From the NCBI GenBank assembly GCA_905370385.1, contig CAJPKN010000010.1, positions 1 to 29,770 of the forward strand: DNA of 29,770 nucleotides. Direction: 5' to 3'. Shown here piece by piece: positions 1-8,486 of this stretch (positions are counted from its first letter, which is position 1; each line of letters starts with the position of its first letter). A program made the position numbers and the translations under genes. Origin of the DNA: Stomatobaculum longum (GTDB lineage Bacteria; Bacillota; Clostridia; Lachnospirales; Lachnospiraceae). Below the pieces are notes generated by a model. That model did no database searches, had not been told where the DNA came from, and saw nothing but the letters and a program-made list of their open reading frames with translations.

Positions 1-2
1 GC

Positions 3-584
3 GTCACCCTGGAGCGCGTGCGGTGCGGAGAGTTCCCGGACGGCGCGTTTGATGAGACGACACCCTGCAGGCCGATTTCGGAGTACGGGCGCGCCAAGCT
101 CGCCTTTTCGGAGCGCGGTCGGGACATCGCGGCGCGTCTCGGCGCAGACTACCGCCATCTTCGCATCTTCTCGGTCTACGGGCCGGGGGATCACGAGACC
201 GCAATTGTGCCGACCGCGGTCAAGGCGGCCGCGGCGGGAGAGGAAGTGCGCCTCGGCCCCTGTGCGCAGCAGTGGAACTTTTTGGCGCTCAGGGATGCCG
301 TTCGCGCCCTTCGCTTGCTCGGCGAAGCCGAGAGAAGCATGCAGGGCGAAATCTTCAATGTCGCGAGCCTCGACACGCGATCTCTTCGGTCTTTTGTCGA
401 GGAGATATTTGAGACGGCGGGACAGCCTGCCGCGCTTGCGCACTTTGAGCCGCGGGAGACAGGGCCCGAGGGAACGCCCTATCTCGCGCCGAACATTTCG
501 AAATTACTGCGGAGCATAGACTGGACGCCCGAAATCAGCTTCGGCGCGGGCATCAAGGCTTTGCTCTCGGCTACCACGAACTGA
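3..584 (+). CDS. NAD-dependent epimerase/dehydratase (extended SDR), 5' partial
   Basis: Only the C-terminal part of this nucleotide-sugar epimerase/dehydratase is present; the reading frame is open to the window edge, so the Rossmann NAD site lies upstream. The extended-SDR YxxxK active-site pair is seen as SEYGRAK (Y and K about 12 codons after the cysteine of RCGEF), and the family block RIFSVYGPGD follows about 30 residues later. The later segment, with WNFLALRDAVRAL and FNVAS, fits the substrate-domain pattern of sugar 4-epimerases and dehydratases. It is followed 23 bp later by a methyltransferase gene, so it likely supplies or modifies an NDP-sugar for the glycan operon. The exact substrate cannot be told. 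A GTG at 18 is in frame but is internal, not the true start. Confidence 0.85.
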   Translation, partial: VTLERVRCGEFPDGAFDETTPCRPISEYGRAKLAFSERGRDIAARLGADYRHLRIFSVYGPGDHETAIVPTAVKAAAAGEEVRLGPCAQQWNFLALRDAVRALRLLGEAERSMQGEIFNVASLDTRSLRSFVEEIFETAGQPAALAHFEPRETGPEGTPYLAPNISKLLRSIDWTPEISFGAGIKALLSATTN

Positions 585-607
585 GAGTAACGAGGGAGGA
601 AACAGAG

Positions 608-1756
608 GTGAAGAGATGTATTGCCTGCGGTGCGCCGCTTTCCGCGGAGCCGCTGCTGACCGTTGAGAACATGCCCGCCGCGGCGCAGCATCTGCCGCGC
701 CCGGAGGATGCGGCGACCGAGCGCGGGGTCACACTCAGGCTCTGCGCCTGCACAGGCTGCGGGCTCACCCAGCTGGACAGCGAGCCGGTGGCCTACTACC
801 GCGATGTGATACGCTCCGGCGGCTATTCGGAGACCATGGATAAGCTTCGCCGCGCGCAGTACGACGCCTGGATTCCGGCCTTTCACTTAGAGGGAAAAAA
901 GATACTGGAAGCGGGTTGCGGGCAGGGCGAGTTTCTTTCCATCCTCGCGGCGTATCCGGTCAATGCCTACGGGATGGAGCACTTTCACGAGCTCGTTGTA
1001 AAGGCGCGCGAAAAGGGACTCACGGTCGCGGAGGAATACCCGGAGCGGGAAGATCAAGTTTTTGAGAACGGGCCCTTTGACGCCTTCACCTCGTTTAATT
1101 TTCTCGAGCACCAGCCGGATCCGGCTGCCTATCTCCGCGCGATTGCGAACAATCTGACACCGGAGGGCGCGGGTCTCGTGACGGTGCCGAGCTTTGAGTA
1201 TATTCTCGAAGAGAACAGCTTCTACGAGTTCATTCCGGATCATCTCTCCTACTTTACCGAGGACAGCTTAAGTTCGCTCATGAACCGCTGCGGCTTTGAT
1301 GTCCTTAAAAAAGAGCGCGTGAACCGCGATACGATTTCTGTCTGGGTGAAAAAGAAAGCGAGACCGGATGTCTCGGGACTCATCGCAAAGCAGAAGAGCA
1401 TTGCGCTGGACATTACCGAGCTTGTGAATGAGGCGGCGGCGCGCGGCAAGATCGCAATCTGGGGCGCTTCGCACCAGGGCTTTTCGATTGCGGCATCTCT
1501 CGGACTCGGCGACAAAATTTGCTACATCATTGACTCCGCGCCCTTTAAGCAGGGACACATAGCCCCCGCTTCGCACATCCCGATTGTCTCGCCGGAGACG
1601 GCGCTGCGGGATCCGGCGGGCTCAATACTGATTGTCGCGCCGGGCTACACCGAGGAGATTGCGGCGCGCATACGCGAGAACTTCCCGGCGGGAACCGAGA
1701 TTTGGACGCTTCGGAGCGACAGACCCGAGCGCCTCACAGACAGGAGAGATGCATGA
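608..1756 (+). CDS. SAM-dependent methyltransferase, NDP-sugar C-methyltransferase-like
   Basis: This 382-residue protein has the three-part layout of the TylC3/EvaC-type sugar C-methyltransferases. An N-terminal zinc knuckle uses C4-x2-C7 and C48-x2-C51. A class I SAM fold follows, with motif I ILEAGCGQGEF at about 99-109. A C-terminal Rossmann-like domain carries IAIWGASHQG and later ILIVAPGY. Family members methylate keto-sugars bound to a nucleotide, but some relatives act on other substrates, so the sugar role is inferred from the SDR before it and the glycosyltransferases after it. The start is GTG at 608, chosen because GAGGGAGGA lies 8-16 bases upstream. The stop overlaps the next ATG as ATGA, implying translational coupling. 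Confidence 0.8.
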   Translation: MKRCIACGAPLSAEPLLTVENMPAAAQHLPRPEDAATERGVTLRLCACTGCGLTQLDSEPVAYYRDVIRSGGYSETMDKLRRAQYDAWIPAFHLEGKKILEAGCGQGEFLSILAAYPVNAYGMEHFHELVVKAREKGLTVAEEYPEREDQVFENGPFDAFTSFNFLEHQPDPAAYLRAIANNLTPEGAGLVTVPSFEYILEENSFYEFIPDHLSYFTEDSLSSLMNRCGFDVLKKERVNRDTISVWVKKKARPDVSGLIAKQKSIALDITELVNEAAARGKIAIWGASHQGFSIAASLGLGDKICYIIDSAPFKQGHIAPASHIPIVSPETALRDPAGSILIVAPGYTEEIAARIRENFPAGTEIWTLRSDRPERLTDRRDA

Positions 1757-2844
1757 AAGCCTTTGTGTTACAGGCACCGGGACGCGCGCTGCTGATTGAC
1801 GATGCGCCCTGCGCCGTTTTGGAGGAACCTTACGGCGCTGTTTTAGAGCCGGTGGTTGTGTCCCCCTGCAGTTCGGATGTCAACACGGTTTACGGGAGCG
1901 GTTCCAAAAAGCCGGACAATCTGATTTTAGGACACGAGTGCATTGCGCGGGTCAAGGCGGTCGCAAGCCGCGTGCGGGACTTTCAGGTAGGCGACCTGGT
2001 TGCGGTGCCTGCCATCACGCCGGACTGGCGGAATGTCGAAATTCAGGAGGGGAACGACCGCCACGCGGGGCGCCCCTTCTCGGGGAATGCGCTCGGGCGG
2101 AGCATTCCGGGTGTATTTGCCGAGGAATTTGCAATTGCGGATGCCGATACGACCCTCGCAAAGCTGCCGGAGGGCGTGTGCCTCGAGGACGCGCTGATGT
2201 GCGTCGATATGGCGACGACCGGTTTTACCGGCGTTGAGGCTGCGGAACTTAAATTCGGCGACACCGTCGTGGTGCTCGGCATCGGCGCGGTGGGCCTCAT
2301 GGCCGTGCAGGGGGCCGCACTGCAGGGAGCCGCGGAGATTTACGCGGTCGGCACGCGGGAAATCAGCGTGCGTCGCGCCCTCGAATTCGGCGCGACGGAG
2401 GTGCTGAGTTATAAGGACGGCGATATCCGGGAGCAGATTATGGCGAGAACCGGCGGACGGGGCGCGGATGCGGTCTTTGTCTGCGGCGGCAACGACGATA
2501 CCTTCCGGGAGGCGGTCGAAATGGTGCGCTACGGCATAGGCCGCGTCGTGAACTTAAAGCACTATCCCGGAGACGGCGATATCGGGATTCCGAAGTTTTC
2601 CGGTGGCAGAGGAATGGCGGGAAAGACCGTCCATCTGGAGCTCTGCAAGGGCGGAAGAGCGCGTATGGAACGGCTTCTGCGCCTCGTGAAGGCCGGCAGA
2701 ATAGAGCCCGGCCGCATGGTCACCCATAAACTCGAGGGCTTTTCGGCGCTCGATACGGGACTGGAACTCATGCGGCGTAAGCCGCGGGATCTGATCAAGG
2801 TGATGGTGCGCCTTTCGCCGGGAGGAGAGGAACAGCAGGCATGA
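1753..2844 (+). CDS. Zinc-dependent alcohol dehydrogenase (TBADH-like MDR)
   Basis: This 363-residue medium-chain dehydrogenase resembles the secondary alcohol dehydrogenase of Thermoanaerobacter along its whole length. Catalytic zinc ligands are visible as C39 (SPCSSD), H61-E62 (ILGHE) and D152 (VDMATTGF). The cofactor loop is LGIGAVG at about 175-181. G200-T201-R202 and Y220 match the residues that select NADP(H) in that enzyme. The structural-zinc lobe cysteines are absent, as in that subfamily. At the position of the substrate-pocket tryptophan (W110 in the known enzyme, from memory) this protein has N112, so a bulkier or more polar substrate is possible. Because it overlaps the methyltransferase and the next glycosyltransferase by ATGA, a sugar-keto reduction is plausible but unproven. 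Confidence 0.85.
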   Translation: MKAFVLQAPGRALLIDDAPCAVLEEPYGAVLEPVVVSPCSSDVNTVYGSGSKKPDNLILGHECIARVKAVASRVRDFQVGDLVAVPAITPDWRNVEIQEGNDRHAGRPFSGNALGRSIPGVFAEEFAIADADTTLAKLPEGVCLEDALMCVDMATTGFTGVEAAELKFGDTVVVLGIGAVGLMAVQGAALQGAAEIYAVGTREISVRRALEFGATEVLSYKDGDIREQIMARTGGRGADAVFVCGGNDDTFREAVEMVRYGIGRVVNLKHYPGDGDIGIPKFSGGRGMAGKTVHLELCKGGRARMERLLRLVKAGRIEPGRMVTHKLEGFSALDTGLELMRRKPRDLIKVMVRLSPGGEEQQA

Positions 2845-3800
2845 AAAAAATCAGCGTTGTGATTCCCTGCTATAACGAAGAAGAAAATGTAGGGCCGATG
2901 GCGGAAACGCTGGTGGGCCTCTTTCGGCATGAGCTCGCAGCCTATGACTACGAGCTCATCTTCATTGACAACGATTCGCAGGACAGAACGAGAGAGTATC
3001 TCCGCGCACTCTGCGCGGAGAATCATAAAATCAAGGCGATCTTTAACGCCAAAAACTTCGGGCAGTTCAACTCGCCCTACTACGGGATGCTTCAGTCGAC
3101 CGGCGATGCGACGGTACTCATGGCGGCGGACTTCCAGGACCCGCCGGAAATGCTGATTCAGTATGCGGCGGCCTGGGAAGAGGGCTATAAGATCGCAATC
3201 GGTATCAAGACCCACAGCGCGGAGAACCCGCTCATGTATCACCTCCGCTCGCTCTATTACAAGTGGATACGGAAGCTCTCCGAAGTGGATCAGATTGAGC
3301 ACTTCACGGGCTTTGGTCTCTACGACAAGAGCTTTATAAAGGTGCTCCGGGATCTCGACGACCCGACGCCCTTTCTCCGTGGCATTGTCGCGGAACTCGG
3401 TTACCGCAGGAAGGAAATCCCTTACGACCAGCCGAAGCGCCGCGCGGGCAAGACGAGCAACAATCTCTATAAGCTCTACGATGCGGCCATGCTCTCGGTG
3501 ACTTCCTATACGAAGTTCGGCCTGCGTCTCGCGACCTTCCTCGGCGGTATCACCCTGGTGCTGAGCGTTGTGATTGCGCTCATCTACCTCGTGATGAAGC
3601 TCCTCTACTGGGATCGCTTCCAGGCGGGCTTGACACCGCTCTTAATCGGCATGCTCTTTCTCGGCGCGGTGCAGATTTTCTTCATCGGCATGGTCGGGGA
3701 ATATGTGTTGACGATTAACCAGCGCGTTATGAAGCGCCCGCTGGTGGTCGAGGCAGAGCGACTTAATTTTGACAGCGAGGACGCGGAGGAGACGCGATGA
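2841..3800 (+). CDS. GT2 glycosyltransferase, polyprenyl-phosphate type with two C-terminal TM helices
   Basis: This 319-residue enzyme has the DPM1/GtrB/ArnC layout. A GT-A domain opens with VVIPCYNEEENV and IDNDSQD, and D97-x-Q-D-P-P is the metal and donor site typical of transferases that load a sugar onto undecaprenyl phosphate. Two hydrophobic helices lie at about 226-258 and 263-290 near the C terminus. The product would be a lipid-linked monosaccharide used outside the membrane, or a modification of the lipid-linked glycan. The start ATG overlaps the previous stop, with GGAGGAGAGG upstream. It overlaps the next gene by ATGA as well. The donor sugar cannot be told from sequence. Confidence 0.85.
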   Translation: MKKISVVIPCYNEEENVGPMAETLVGLFRHELAAYDYELIFIDNDSQDRTREYLRALCAENHKIKAIFNAKNFGQFNSPYYGMLQSTGDATVLMAADFQDPPEMLIQYAAAWEEGYKIAIGIKTHSAENPLMYHLRSLYYKWIRKLSEVDQIEHFTGFGLYDKSFIKVLRDLDDPTPFLRGIVAELGYRRKEIPYDQPKRRAGKTSNNLYKLYDAAMLSVTSYTKFGLRLATFLGGITLVLSVVIALIYLVMKLLYWDRFQAGLTPLLIGMLFLGAVQIFFIGMVGEYVLTINQRVMKRPLVVEAERLNFDSEDAEETR

Positions 3801-6028
3801 AGTACAGAGTCGACGTGGTGCGCATTCGGGAAAACTATATTACCCTAAACGGCTGGGCCATCGGGCGAAACCCGGGGAGCGAGGCGACGTTTTCGGTCGA
3901 AGATGAGGCACACCGCCCTCTGCCGTTTAAGCTGGTGCGGACACGCCGGGACGATGTGAGCCAGATTTATTATCACAGAGCTTCGGAAAAAGAATACGGT
4001 TTTGACATCCGCTTCCCCTACGAGCGCGGCAAAAACTACTATCTCGTCATTTCCGTCGAGGGGCATAAGGCGCGCATCAAGTACAACGAAGAGTTGATTG
4101 CGAAGCGCTCTTCGGTTGCGCATAAGCGCATGGAGAAAATCAAGGATCTCTGCAATATGGAGACCGTGCGCGTGGCCTTTGACTATTTCAAAAAGCACGG
4201 GCTAAAAAAGCTCTTCTTGAAGTCCAAAAATAAGTTGCAGGGCATAGATTCGGATTACGAGTACGCCGAGTGGTACGAGAAGACCCGCCCCACGGAGGCA
4301 GAGCTACAGCGCCAGCGGGAAACGGTCTTTGACAGTACGGCGCCTCTCTTTTCGATTGTGATTCCGCTCTTTGAGACGCCGGAGGTCTATTTGAAGGCGC
4401 TTCTCGACTCCCTGCTCGCGCAGACCTACGCGAAGTTTGAAGTCTGTCTTGCGGACGGCAGTCGCCCCGGGAAGGACACGGAGGCGGTGCTTCGGGACTA
4501 TGCGGCGCGCGATCAAAGAATCCGCTATACGGTGCTCGGCGAGAACCGGGGCATCGCGGGCAATACGAATGCGGCGCTTGCCCTCGCGAAGGGCGATTTT
4601 GTGGTGCTCTGCGATCACGACGATATTCTGCCGCCCGAGGCCCTCTTCTCCTTTGCCGAGGCCATCGTGAAAGAGCCGGAAACCGACTGCCTCTATTCCG
4701 ACGAGGACAAACTCGACATGGACGGCGGCTCTCTCTTTGACCCGCATTTTAAGCCGGACTTTAACCCGGATCTGCTCGGTTCGGTCAACTATATCTGCCA
4801 TCTCTTTGCGGTGCGGAAGAGCCTTCTCGACACAGTCGGGCAGTTTGATGCGGCCTATGACGGCGCCCAGGACTATGACTTTATCTTCCGCGTGACCGAG
4901 AAAGCGCGGCACATAGTCCATGTCCCGAAGGTGCTCTATCACTGGCGCTGTCACATGAACTCGACGGCCTCGAACCCGGAGAGTAAGCTTTACGCCTTCG
5001 AGGCGGGGGCAAGGGCAATCCGCGCGCACTACGAGCGCGTCTATCCGGAATGCAAGATCAAAGAAGTCAAAAAGGGTGTGGACTACGGCATTTACCACAC
5101 GATTTTCGAACTCACGGAGGAGCCCTTGGTCTCGGTGATTATTCCGAACAAGGATCACCGCGAGGACCTCGACAAAGCCGTGCGATCCCTCCTCGAGAAG
5201 GGAACGTACAAGAACCTGGAGTTCATTGTCGTCGAGAACAATTCGACCGATCCCGAGACCTTTGCCTATTATGAGGCGATTCAGAAGGAGGTGCCGCAGG
5301 TCAAGGTTGTTTACTACGAGGGCGGCTTTAATTTCTCGAAGATCAATAATTTCGGCGTCCGCTATGCAAAGGGCGAGTATCTGCTCTTTTTGAATAACGA
5401 TGTGGAGCTCATTAACCCGGACACGATGCGGGAACTGCTCGGCTACGGGATGCGGCGGGATGTCGGCGCGGTCGGCTGCCGCCTCCTTTACGAGGACGAT
5501 ACGATACAGCATGCGGGCGTGGTCATCGGTTTCGGCGGCATTGCGGGGCACACCTTCATCGGCCTCCACGAAGTACAGAACAGCTACTTCCACCGCGCGC
5601 TGACCGCCCAGGACTACTCGGCGGTGACGGCGGCCTGCCTGCTGACCAAGAAGGAGCTTTTCCGCTCGGTGGGCGGCTTCACGGAGGAACTTGCGGTCGC
5701 GTTTAACGACATTGACTACTGCCTCAAGCTGAGAGCGGCCGGAAAGCTGGTGGTCTATAATCCCTACGCGCTGCTGCACCACTACGAGTCGAAGTCGCGC
5801 GGGCTCGAGGACACGCCGGAAAAGGTGGAGCGCTTTAACCGCGAGGTGGCGCGCTTTATGAAGCGCTGGCCCGAAATTCTGGAGCAGGGGGACCCCTACT
5901 ACAACCCCAATTTGACACTCCGGAAGTCGAATTTTGCGCTCCGGGATCTCGACAAGGAGAAAATAGGCGAGCCCTATCACATGCCCGGCATCGAAAAATA
6001 TTTGCGCGAACTGGAGGAAGAGGCGTGA
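3797..6028 (+). CDS. Tandem two-domain GT2 glycosyltransferase (rhamnosyltransferase-like)
   Basis: This 743-residue protein holds two GT-A domains. The first (about 184-410) has FSIVIPLFETP, a D273-H-D-D metal motif and YSDEDK. The second (about 443-690) has VSVIIPNKD, N533-N-D-V-E and a FNDIDYCLKLR block near 636-646. The N-terminal 110 residues form a separate, probably beta-rich, domain (INGW-like repeats such as ITLNGWAIGRN), followed by a helical linker. Such double enzymes occur in rhamnan and O-antigen-like clusters, where each domain may add a different sugar. No membrane helix is seen, so it likely works at the cytoplasmic face. It is ATGA-coupled with the gene before and GTGA-coupled with the gene after. 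Confidence 0.85.
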   Translation: MKYRVDVVRIRENYITLNGWAIGRNPGSEATFSVEDEAHRPLPFKLVRTRRDDVSQIYYHRASEKEYGFDIRFPYERGKNYYLVISVEGHKARIKYNEELIAKRSSVAHKRMEKIKDLCNMETVRVAFDYFKKHGLKKLFLKSKNKLQGIDSDYEYAEWYEKTRPTEAELQRQRETVFDSTAPLFSIVIPLFETPEVYLKALLDSLLAQTYAKFEVCLADGSRPGKDTEAVLRDYAARDQRIRYTVLGENRGIAGNTNAALALAKGDFVVLCDHDDILPPEALFSFAEAIVKEPETDCLYSDEDKLDMDGGSLFDPHFKPDFNPDLLGSVNYICHLFAVRKSLLDTVGQFDAAYDGAQDYDFIFRVTEKARHIVHVPKVLYHWRCHMNSTASNPESKLYAFEAGARAIRAHYERVYPECKIKEVKKGVDYGIYHTIFELTEEPLVSVIIPNKDHREDLDKAVRSLLEKGTYKNLEFIVVENNSTDPETFAYYEAIQKEVPQVKVVYYEGGFNFSKINNFGVRYAKGEYLLFLNNDVELINPDTMRELLGYGMRRDVGAVGCRLLYEDDTIQHAGVVIGFGGIAGHTFIGLHEVQNSYFHRALTAQDYSAVTAACLLTKKELFRSVGGFTEELAVAFNDIDYCLKLRAAGKLVVYNPYALLHHYESKSRGLEDTPEKVERFNREVARFMKRWPEILEQGDPYYNPNLTLRKSNFALRDLDKEKIGEPYHMPGIEKYLRELEEEA

Positions 6029-7056
6029 GAGCGGAAGAATGGGAGCGCGAGGATGCGCGCGTCACGGTAGTCATCCCGAATTACAACGGAATGAAGTATC
6101 TGCCGCAGTGCATTGCGGCGCTGAAGCGTCAGACAGAGCAAGATTTTTCCCTCCTCGTCATGGAAAACGGCTCCTCGGACGGGAGTGCGGAATGGCTCAG
6201 GGAAGAGGGGATTCCGACCATATTCAGCGAGGAAAATCTGGGATTTGCGGGCGGCGTGAACCGCGCGGTCCGGGAGGTCAAAACCCCCTATGTGCTGCTC
6301 TTAAACAATGACACCGAGGTATTTCCGGACTTTGTGCGGGCTCTTGAAGCGAGCATTTCGCGGCACGAGCGCATCTTCTCGGTCAGTGCGATGATGATAC
6401 GCACGCAGAACCATGATGAAATCGACGACGCCGGTGATTTGGTCTCCCTGCCGGGCTGGGCTTTTCAGCGCGGCACCATGGAGCCCTGTGCGGCCTATGA
6501 GAAAGAGGCCGAGGTCTTCTCCGCCTGCGGGGGCGCGGCCGTTTACCGGACGGATTTGTACCGGGCGCTCGGCGGGCTCGATGAGAGCTACTTTGCCTAT
6601 TTGGAAGATATAGACCTCGGGTGGCGGGCGAAACTTGCGGGCTATCGGAATCTCTACTGTCCGGCGGCCAAGGTGTATCACTTCGGCTCCGCGACCAGCG
6701 GCTCGAAGTACAATGCGTTTAAGGTGCGGCTCTCCGCGCGAAACCACATCTTTACGATGGTCAAGAACCAGCCGCTCTGGCAGCTCATCTGGAACCTGCC
6801 CTTCTTACTCGGCGGCATTGCCGTTAAGGCGGCCTTCTTTGCGAAGAAGGGGCTGATTTCCGATTATCTGCGCGGACTTACCGAGGGACTTAAGGCGCTC
6901 CCGGAGCGGGATAAGACGGATTTCTCGAAGATTCCGACTTCCCGCATTCTCGCGATTGAGTGGGAACTGTTGCTCGGAACACTCGCGTATCTCAACCACT
7001 ATGTCTCACGGGCGATGAAAAAGGAAGCTGGAAAATCGGCCCCCAATCCAGTATAA
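6025..7056 (+). CDS. GT2 family glycosyltransferase (WbbL/RgpB-like)
   Basis: This 343-residue enzyme opens with VTVVIPNYNGMKYL, then ENGSSDGS at about 47-54, ENLGFAGG and LLLNNDTEV with N94-N-D as the metal site. YLEDIDLGWRAKLAG, the acceptor-side acid block of rhamnosyl-type GT2 enzymes, follows. The C-terminal third is partly hydrophobic (WNLPFLLGGIAVKAAFF) and may associate with the membrane. The start is GTG at 6025 inside the GTGA overlap with the upstream gene, which has GGAGGAAGAGG just before it. It probably adds one sugar during glycan assembly; donor and linkage are unknown. Its last codons contain the hexamers of the promoter described for the next gene. Confidence 0.85.
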   Translation: MRAEEWEREDARVTVVIPNYNGMKYLPQCIAALKRQTEQDFSLLVMENGSSDGSAEWLREEGIPTIFSEENLGFAGGVNRAVREVKTPYVLLLNNDTEVFPDFVRALEASISRHERIFSVSAMMIRTQNHDEIDDAGDLVSLPGWAFQRGTMEPCAAYEKEAEVFSACGGAAVYRTDLYRALGGLDESYFAYLEDIDLGWRAKLAGYRNLYCPAAKVYHFGSATSGSKYNAFKVRLSARNHIFTMVKNQPLWQLIWNLPFLLGGIAVKAAFFAKKGLISDYLRGLTEGLKALPERDKTDFSKIPTSRILAIEWELLLGTLAYLNHYVSRAMKKEAGKSAPNPV

Positions 7057-7057
7057 T
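7029..7057 (+). promoter_or_regulatory. Candidate promoter for the sugar phosphotransferase gene
   Basis: TGGAAA (7029-7034), a 17-base spacer and a perfect TATAAT (7052-7057) overlap the end of the upstream gene. The expected start of transcription is 7063-7065, right at the ATG at 7064, so the transcript would be leaderless. No Shine-Dalgarno sequence precedes that ATG. Confidence 0.5.
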
Positions 7058-7063
7058 TTCCCT

Positions 7064-8473
7064 ATGGTAAAAGACTTCCAAAAACAATTTAATCGACTGC
7101 ACATCCTCTTGGATGCCCTGGTCATCGGCGGATCCTATTTTCTCGCTTGGTATATTTTGTTTGGTCTCTACCACGAGAAGGTCGGGCGGCTCAGCTTTGC
7201 CATCTATATGCGGGCGCTCATCCTCATTGTCCCGCTTTATCTCCTTCTGAATGCGCTCTTCGGGCTGTATGCGCCGAAGCGGACCAGGGGGCGGCGGGCA
7301 GAGTTTGCCGGAATCCTAAAGGTCAATACGATAGGCCTTTTGCTCTTCACGCTGGTGCTGTATCTCGGCTCCAAAAATATGGTGCTCTATCATTTCTCGC
7401 GGCGACTGGTCGTTGTGTTCTACCTGACCTGCGTGGTTTGGATGACCATAGAGCGCAATGTGATACGCGGCTTTTTGCGCCGCATGCGCCGCCTCGGCTT
7501 TAACCAGAAGAATATACTCCTGGTCGGCTACGGCGAAGCGGCGAAGGGCTACATAGACCGCATTTTGACCAATGCGGAGTGGGGCTATCAGATTAACGGC
7601 ATACTCGATGACAAGCAGCCGCAGGGTTACAGCTATCACGGAATACGCGTCATCGGCGCGGTGAATGAACTGCGATCGCTGCTCGAGCGGAATGCCTTGG
7701 ATGAGATTGCGATTACCCTGCCGCTTTCCCAGTATGAGAAATTACAGGGCATCGTGAGCATCTGCGAAAAATCCGGCGTGCACACCAAGTTCATTCCGGA
7801 TTACTACGGCGTCATTCCGACCATCCCCTATATGGAAGATGTGGCCGGCATGCCTGTCATCAATATTCGCCATGTGCCGCTGACCGAGTTTTACAATGCG
7901 GCGGCAAAGCGCCTGGTCGACATTGTCGGCGGCATTGTCGGGCTGATTGTTTTCTCGCCGATTATGCTGCTTGCGGCAATTTTGGTGAAGATTTCAAGCC
8001 CGGGCCCCATTATTTTCAAACAGGAGCGTGTGGGACTGCACCAGAAAAAATTTTGGATGTATAAGTTCCGCTCCATGCGCATGCAGGTCGATGCGGAGGA
8101 AAAGAAGGGCTGGACGGTCAAGGCAGACCCGCGTGTCACCTGGATCGGACGCATTCTTCGAAAAACAAGTCTTGACGAGACGCCACAATTCTTTAATATT
8201 GTGCGGGGAGATATGAGTCTGGTCGGTCCGAGACCGGAGAGACCTTACTTCGTTGAGAAATTCAAAGAAGAGATTCCGCACTATATGATCAAGCACCAGG
8301 TGAGACCCGGCCTCACGGGCTGGGCGCAGGTCAACGGACTGCGCGGCGACACCTCAATCGAGAGACGCATTGAACACGATCTCTATTACATTGAGAATTG
8401 GACGCTGGGCTTTGATTTTAAAATCATTTTGCTCACCTTGATCCGCGGGTTCATCAACAAAAACGCTTATTGA
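7064..8473 (+). CDS. Polyprenyl glycosylphosphotransferase (initiating sugar transferase)
   Basis: This 469-residue protein starts lipid-linked glycan assembly by moving a sugar-phosphate from an NDP-sugar to undecaprenyl phosphate in the membrane. Four hydrophobic segments fill the first 130 residues. A Rossmann-like CoA-binding-type domain (ILLVGYGEAAKG, about 151-162) follows. The bac_transf catalytic domain starts at KRLVDIVGG (282) with a membrane-inserted helix at about 288-310. Signature parts are KFRSMR (334-339), the D371-E372 catalytic dyad in SLDETPQ, SLVGPRPE (385-392) and RPGLTGWAQV. Length fits the WcaJ/PssY/WbaP class. The ATG at 7064 lies 7 bases after the previous stop and lacks a ribosome site. 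The sugar is probably glucose, galactose or an N-acetyl-hexosamine derivative; it is not decidable here. Confidence 0.9.
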   Translation: MVKDFQKQFNRLHILLDALVIGGSYFLAWYILFGLYHEKVGRLSFAIYMRALILIVPLYLLLNALFGLYAPKRTRGRRAEFAGILKVNTIGLLLFTLVLYLGSKNMVLYHFSRRLVVVFYLTCVVWMTIERNVIRGFLRRMRRLGFNQKNILLVGYGEAAKGYIDRILTNAEWGYQINGILDDKQPQGYSYHGIRVIGAVNELRSLLERNALDEIAITLPLSQYEKLQGIVSICEKSGVHTKFIPDYYGVIPTIPYMEDVAGMPVINIRHVPLTEFYNAAAKRLVDIVGGIVGLIVFSPIMLLAAILVKISSPGPIIFKQERVGLHQKKFWMYKFRSMRMQVDAEEKKGWTVKADPRVTWIGRILRKTSLDETPQFFNIVRGDMSLVGPRPERPYFVEKFKEEIPHYMIKHQVRPGLTGWAQVNGLRGDTSIERRIEHDLYYIENWTLGFDFKIILLTLIRGFINKNAY

Positions 8474-8486
8474 CACAGGAGATTTT

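Noticed and set aside
4304..5980. Long open frame on the minus strand opposite the tandem GT2 gene
   Set aside because: It is a mirror of a high-GC, strongly coding plus-strand gene with clear GT motifs; its product is Arg/Val/Leu-rich without motifs and has no ribosome site.
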